DNA of 64,000 nucleotides from Rhizobium terrae (GTDB lineage Bacteria; Pseudomonadota; Alphaproteobacteria; Rhizobiales; Rhizobiaceae): assembly GCF_003425685.1 (NCBI RefSeq), contig NZ_QJKM01000011.1, positions 213,852 to 277,851 of the forward strand. The letters are read 5' to 3'. The notes beneath the pieces were generated by a model that did no database searches, was not told the DNA's origin, and saw nothing but the letters and a program-made list of their open reading frames with translations. Positions 60,656 to 64,000 of the stretch are shown in pieces (the stretch's first letter is position 1; each line of letters begins with the position of its first letter). The position numbers were made by a program, and so were the translations under genes.

Positions 60656-61063
60656 CTATCGACCGGCGGCGGGCCTCGCCTCGATCACCACGAAGGCCTG
60701 TGCGTAAGGATATTCGTCGGTGATGGTGATATGGATCACCGGCTCGTGGCCGGCGGGCATCATCTCCGCCAGCCGTTCGCCGGCGCCGCCGGTCAAAACC
60801 ATGGTCGGGCGTCCGCCGGGCAGATTGACGACGCCCATGTCCTTCCAGAACACGCCCTGGGCAATGCCGGTGCCGAGCGCCTTCGAACAGGCCTCCTTGG
60901 CGGCGAAGCGCTTGGCATAGGAGGCGGCGCGGTTCTCCCGGCGGTCGGATTTTGCCCGCTCGATATCGGTAAAACAGCGATGCGTGAAACGCTCGCCGAA
61001 ACGTTCGATGGATTTTTCCACGCGTCTGATGTCGATGAGGTCGCTGCCCATGCCGATGATCAT
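60656..61063 (-). CDS. acpS: Holo-[acyl-carrier-protein] synthase
   Basis: The 135-residue enzyme adds 4'-phosphopantetheine to ACP. It has MIIGMGSDLIDIRRVEKSIERFGERF at the start and SYAKRFAAKEACSKALGTGI with the metal-binding Asp/Glu set. ATG 61063 follows AGGAAGAA. It is the first clear gene of the run acpS-lepB-rnc-era, downstream of the DUF2062 gene. Confidence 0.95.
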   Translation of the reverse strand: MIIGMGSDLIDIRRVEKSIERFGERFTHRCFTDIERAKSDRRENRAASYAKRFAAKEACSKALGTGIAQGVFWKDMGVVNLPGGRPTMVLTGGAGERLAEMMPAGHEPVIHITITDEYPYAQAFVVIEARPAAGR

Positions 61064-61145
61064 GCGGTTTTCTTCCTGCGCCTTGCCGGTTCCAGAGCAT
61101 TTCCGGCGAAAACGGAGCGCCTCCAATGCCCTATCTCTTTGTTCG

Positions 61146-61250
61146 ACGCAATTCCGGACGCAAAACCGGTTCCCACTTTTGCTGGAATTGCTCTACTTTG
61201 TTTCGCGCAATTCCGGACGCAAAACCGTTCCCACTTTTGCTGGAATTGCT
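61146..61250. repeat. Two tandem copies of a ~55-base palindromic repeat
   Basis: The units GCAATTCCGGACGCAAAACC...CACTTTTGCTGGAATTGCT at 61148-61192 and 61206-61250 are nearly identical and end in CAATTCC/GGAATTG inverted ends. This motif occurs widely in rhizobial intergenic DNA. Its second copy reaches the stop codon of the DUF2062 gene. Confidence 0.78.
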
Positions 61251-61809
61251 ATGCTGACTTGAGCGCTGCGGCGCGTGCCGTCAAGCGTTCCAGGCGCCGG
61301 TTGCGGAAACTGCGCACAGCGCAATAGGTGACGACATAAAAGACGAGGCCGCAGGCAAGGCCCGGCGGGATCGAGCCGATCAGCATCGGCTCCAGGATCG
61401 GCCGCCACAGCTGCGACAGGTCGAGATGGGAAAACAGCGCCGCCAGATCGAGATGGGAATGGCCGCTCGTATCGCGTCCGAGAATGGCCTGGCCGATCTC
61501 CCAGGTCAGCGGCCAGATGATCGGCAGGGTAAGCGGGTTGGCGAAGGCGGTGCCGAGCGCGGCGGCGATCATGCTGCCGCCAAGCAGATAGGCGACCGGA
61601 ATGGCGAGGAGGATGTGAATGCCGAGAATGGGCGTCCAGGCGCTGACGACGCCGACCGCAAGCCCCGCCGCCACCGCATGCGGCGAACCACCGATGCGCA
61701 TCACCTTGAGGCGATAGTAACCGAGGCTGCGGCGAAAACCGCCCGGCGGAAGAACCGCTCTGACCAGTCTTTCACGAAATCCAAGCGGCGTGCGGCGGCG
61801 AAACGGCAT
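61249..61809 (-). CDS. DUF2062 membrane protein
   Basis: The 186-residue protein has GGSPHAVAAGLAVGVVSAWTPILGIHILLAI and FANPLTLPIIWPLTWEIGQAIL, the DUF2062 core, with three or four helices. A basic N-terminus (MPFRRRTPLGFRERL) precedes it. The stop TAG lies at the edge of a tandem repeat. ATG 61809 is chosen over TTG 61815; neither has a strong ribosome site. It is usually near acpS in rhizobia. Confidence 0.85.
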   Translation of the reverse strand: MPFRRRTPLGFRERLVRAVLPPGGFRRSLGYYRLKVMRIGGSPHAVAAGLAVGVVSAWTPILGIHILLAIPVAYLLGGSMIAAALGTAFANPLTLPIIWPLTWEIGQAILGRDTSGHSHLDLAALFSHLDLSQLWRPILEPMLIGSIPPGLACGLVFYVVTYCAVRSFRNRRLERLTARAAALKSA

Positions 61810-62048
61810 GGGCAATCAGGCTCGGCAATTCTGGTTCTGCAGCCGGGATCTTCAGCAGATCTTCGCCGGCCGCGGGACGCTTCAACGAAATATGCGGCGA
61901 TAGCCGAAGCCGACGATGATGGCGAAAGTAGGCCGGACGGATGCGATCGTGGGTTTTGCCGCGGCAAATACTCCCCTCGCAGGGACTGGAACCCTCCATC
62001 CACGGCAAACGCGCGGCTCATGTCCCGCGCGTCGAAGGATAGCGCAGA

Positions 62049-62204
62049 TTACAGACCGGAATTGCGGAACATCCCGCGGTCGATCTGGCGCATGCGGAAT
62101 TCGAGATCGATCCGATCCCTGGCTTCGTTGAGATAGGCGATCTCGCGATCCTGAACGGTCGGGACACGGAAGGCACGGGCGATCTTGCGGACTTGGTCAA
62201 ACAT
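62049..62204 (-). CDS. DUF3563 small protein
   Basis: The 51-residue product starts MFDQVRKIARAFRVPTVQDR and ends FRMRQIDRGMFRNSGL. The middle, DREIAYLNEARDRIDLEFRMRQIDRG, is the DUF3563 pattern found in many alphaproteobacteria. An ATG seven codons earlier (62225) is also possible; an AAAGAAA site supports 62204. The function is unknown. An IS91 element starts a few hundred bases away. Confidence 0.75.
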   Translation of the reverse strand: MFDQVRKIARAFRVPTVQDREIAYLNEARDRIDLEFRMRQIDRGMFRNSGL

Positions 62205-62494
62205 GACGTTTTCTTTCTCTCTCATATTGCACCGCAGCAATATAGGATTTCGCGGGATGTTTGACCAACGCCGCAACCGCCGGTCAGGGTTGCACGGAGA
62301 GCATGGCGGGTTAATGGAGTGCACGGGGAATGGGCAGAGACGGATGAGGTCCACTATGGAGCCGAGGAACGAACCCGCTGCGCGGGAGGGCGTCTGCGGT
62401 TGAGATAGAGGGCACAGGCTGGAGGTTGCGCCTGGGTTGAACGTCGTCCGGCCAGGGCGGAGCATGACGAGCTTCTTCAACAAGGAGCCTGACC

Positions 62495-63403
62495 ATGCAG
62501 TACCCCCATCTCGACACGCCCGTCAGCCCGCTGCGCCAGCGGTTGATCGACGACATGAACATGCGACGTTTCTCACGCGAAACGCAGCGCAACTATCTCC
62601 GCGACATCGGACGCCTGGCGACCTTCCTCGGGCGGTCACCAGACACGGCGACCGCCGACGACCTGCGCCGGTTCCAGATCGAGCAGCAGAACGATGGCGT
62701 TCCCGTTCCGACGATGAACAGCATCGTGTCGGCGTTACGCTTCCTCTTCACCCAGACCCTCGACCGCCCGGACCTGGCGCGCAGGCTCGTCCGGCTGGCG
62801 TATCCGCGTAACCTGCCTGTGGTGCTGAGCCGCGACGAGGTTGCCCGGTTACTCAATGCCACCACCTGCCTCAAGCATCAAGCGGCATTGTCGGTCGCCT
62901 ATGGCGCCGGCCTACGTGTCGCGGAGGTCTCGATGCTGAAGGTTGCCGACGTCGACAGCGAGCGGATGTTGCTGCGCGTCGAGCGTGGCAAGGGCGGGCG
63001 CTATCGCAATGCCATGCTTTCGGAGGACCTGCTCACCCTGCTGCGCCAGTGGTGGAAGGTGGGGCGGCAGCAGGGTGTGATGCATCGCGACGGCTGGTTA
63101 TTCCCTGGCCAACACGCAATGAAGCCGATCAGCACGCGGCAGCTCTATCGGATCGTCGTTGAGGCGGCCCAGGCCGCCGACATCGCCAAGCGGGTCGGGC
63201 CGCATACGCTGCGCCACAGCTTCGCCACCCACCTGCTGGAGGACGGCACGGACATTCGGATCATCCAGGTCCTGCTCGGGCACGCAAAACTCAACAACAC
63301 CGCCCTCTACGCCAAGGTGGCGACCAAGACGGTCCGCAGGGTTACGAGTCCGCTCGACAAACTCGGCCTGTTCAAGCCGGAAGAAGCTTTCCCCGACGGT
63401 TGA
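62495..63403 (+). CDS. Tyrosine recombinase of an IS91-family element
   Basis: The 302-residue protein has an N-terminal SAM-like core-binding domain (RQRLIDDMNMRRFSRETQRNYLRDI) and a catalytic domain. Its active-site arginine is in YGAGLRVAEVSML, then HTLRHSFATHLLE holds His and Arg, and LGHAKLNNTALYAKV ends with the tyrosine nucleophile. Some IS91-type elements carry such a gene before the transposase. The ATG follows GAGCCTGACC. Confidence 0.9.
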   Translation: MQYPHLDTPVSPLRQRLIDDMNMRRFSRETQRNYLRDIGRLATFLGRSPDTATADDLRRFQIEQQNDGVPVPTMNSIVSALRFLFTQTLDRPDLARRLVRLAYPRNLPVVLSRDEVARLLNATTCLKHQAALSVAYGAGLRVAEVSMLKVADVDSERMLLRVERGKGGRYRNAMLSEDLLTLLRQWWKVGRQQGVMHRDGWLFPGQHAMKPISTRQLYRIVVEAAQAADIAKRVGPHTLRHSFATHLLEDGTDIRIIQVLLGHAKLNNTALYAKVATKTVRRVTSPLDKLGLFKPEEAFPDG

Positions 63404-63406
63404 GCC

Positions 63407-64000
63407 TTGCGTGCCTCGATCGAGGTCGCCGACATCTTCCGTGCTGCCGGCGCGGCGTACCGGCGCGCGCATGCAGGACATATGAGCCTGCCGCAACTGA
63501 AGGTGATGTCGGCGGTCGAGAACTGCCGCACTGCTGCCCTCGGCGGTCACGTCGAGGCCTGCGAGGACTGCGGCCAGCGGCGGATCGCCTACAACTCCTG
63601 CCGCAATCGGCATTGCCCAAAGTGCCAGGGCGCAGCGGCACGCACATGGCTTGCCGAACGCGAGGCTGATCTGCTTCCAGTCGGCTACTTCCACGTCGTG
63701 TTCACCCTGCCGGCCGAGGTCGCCGACATAGCGTTCCAAAACAAGGCGCTTGTCTACGACCTGCTGTTCAAGGCGGCGTCGGAGGCGATGCTGACCATCG
63801 CGGCCGATCCGAAGCACCTCGGCGCGCGCATCGGCATCACCGCCGTGCTCCACACCTGGGGATCGGCGATGACGCACCATCCGCATGTGCACATGATCGT
63901 TCCGGGCGGCGGCATCACGCCAGACGGAAGCCGATGGATATCATCGCGCCCGGCCTTCCTGCTTCCCGTACGCGTACTCGGCAAACTGTTTCGACGGCTG
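63407..64000 (+). CDS. IS91-family HUH transposase, N-terminal part
   Basis: This 198-codon partial frame runs to the last base of the window. It starts (TTG 63407) RASIEVADIFRAAGAAYRRAH and has a zinc-finger part (ACEDCGQRRIAYNSCRNRHCPKCQ). The HUH site is MTHHPHVHMIVPGGGI. The catalytic tyrosines of the Y2 rolling-circle enzyme should lie beyond the end. Start is inferred, as there is no in-frame ATG before the conserved part. Confidence 0.9.
   Translation, partial: MRASIEVADIFRAAGAAYRRAHAGHMSLPQLKVMSAVENCRTAALGGHVEACEDCGQRRIAYNSCRNRHCPKCQGAAARTWLAEREADLLPVGYFHVVFTLPAEVADIAFQNKALVYDLLFKAASEAMLTIAADPKHLGARIGITAVLHTWGSAMTHHPHVHMIVPGGGITPDGSRWISSRPAFLLPVRVLGKLFRRL

Larger units (their letters stand above)
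62495..64000 (+). mobile_element. IS91-family element (right part outside window)
   Basis: The tyrosine recombinase and transposase genes are separated by three bases and run to the window end. The left terminus lies somewhere in 62226-62494 and the right end, with its origin-type sequence, is not in view. No target duplication is expected for this family. Confidence 0.8.

Noticed and set aside
1..64000. CRISPR arrays, tRNA or rRNA genes
   Set aside because: No regularly spaced direct repeats and no tRNA or rRNA signatures were found by reading; short RNAs may be missed.

Overview
This 64 kb window is GC-rich chromosomal DNA of an alphaproteobacterium, almost certainly a member of the Rhizobiaceae (Rhizobium/Agrobacterium/Ensifer group). 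The reasons are the gene orders alr-radA-cvpA-purF, psd-pssA and acpS-lepB-rnc-era...recO, the small rhizobial families (TIGR02301, DUF3563, DUF2062), and RIME-like intergenic mosaic repeats. Most of it is core chromosome with short accessory insertions. I saw no tRNA, rRNA or CRISPR array.

Layout. 1-5 kb: end of alr, a ParDE-like toxin-antitoxin pair wedged in front of radA, then cvpA-purF. 5-12 kb: an SDR, two small membrane proteins, cysS, a VOC protein, three tandem overlapping GFA-fold genes with a 38-residue membrane protein, and a proline iminopeptidase. 12-21 kb: cimA, an FtsI-type transpeptidase outside the dcw cluster, a Pcm-like methyltransferase, RarD, a cupin, a LOG protein and a large Ala/Pro-rich LysM protein. 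21-31 kb: poorly known exported proteins, a LysE exporter, an Atm1-type ABC exporter preceded by a Pho-box-like site, a flavin oxidoreductase, and psd-pssA for phosphatidylethanolamine synthesis. 31-39 kb: the abasic-site protein YedK, YnfA, a HigBA-like toxin-antitoxin pair, Nudix and exported proteins, the coupled trio ygfZ-HD-phosphatase, MscS, and a RES/Xre toxin-antitoxin pair with a perfect palindromic operator.

39-57 kb: a chemoreceptor ending in a CheR/CheB-tether-like pentapeptide, a NitT/TauT/Thi5-type ABC importer, a run of DUF2339-HD-MOSC-GNAT genes, a second LysE exporter, a TetR-MFS divergon with three matching operators, YciI, a DMT permease, another MFS carrier and a fourth GFA protein. 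57-62 kb: the acpS-lepB-rnc-era operon with recO further on, split by a divergent exported-protein gene. 62.5-64 kb: the start of an IS91-family element carrying a tyrosine recombinase and a HUH transposase that runs off the window.

Working together: three toxin-antitoxin pairs lie within 40 kb. The translation/RNA-processing/secretion operon (acpS, lepB, rnc, era, recO), nucleotide and lipid synthesis (purF, psd, pssA) and DNA repair (radA, yedK, recO) are housekeeping. Transporters and small exported proteins make up the variable part. Long antisense open frames opposite purF, cimA, the chemoreceptor and DUF2339 are GC-codon artefacts and are not annotated.
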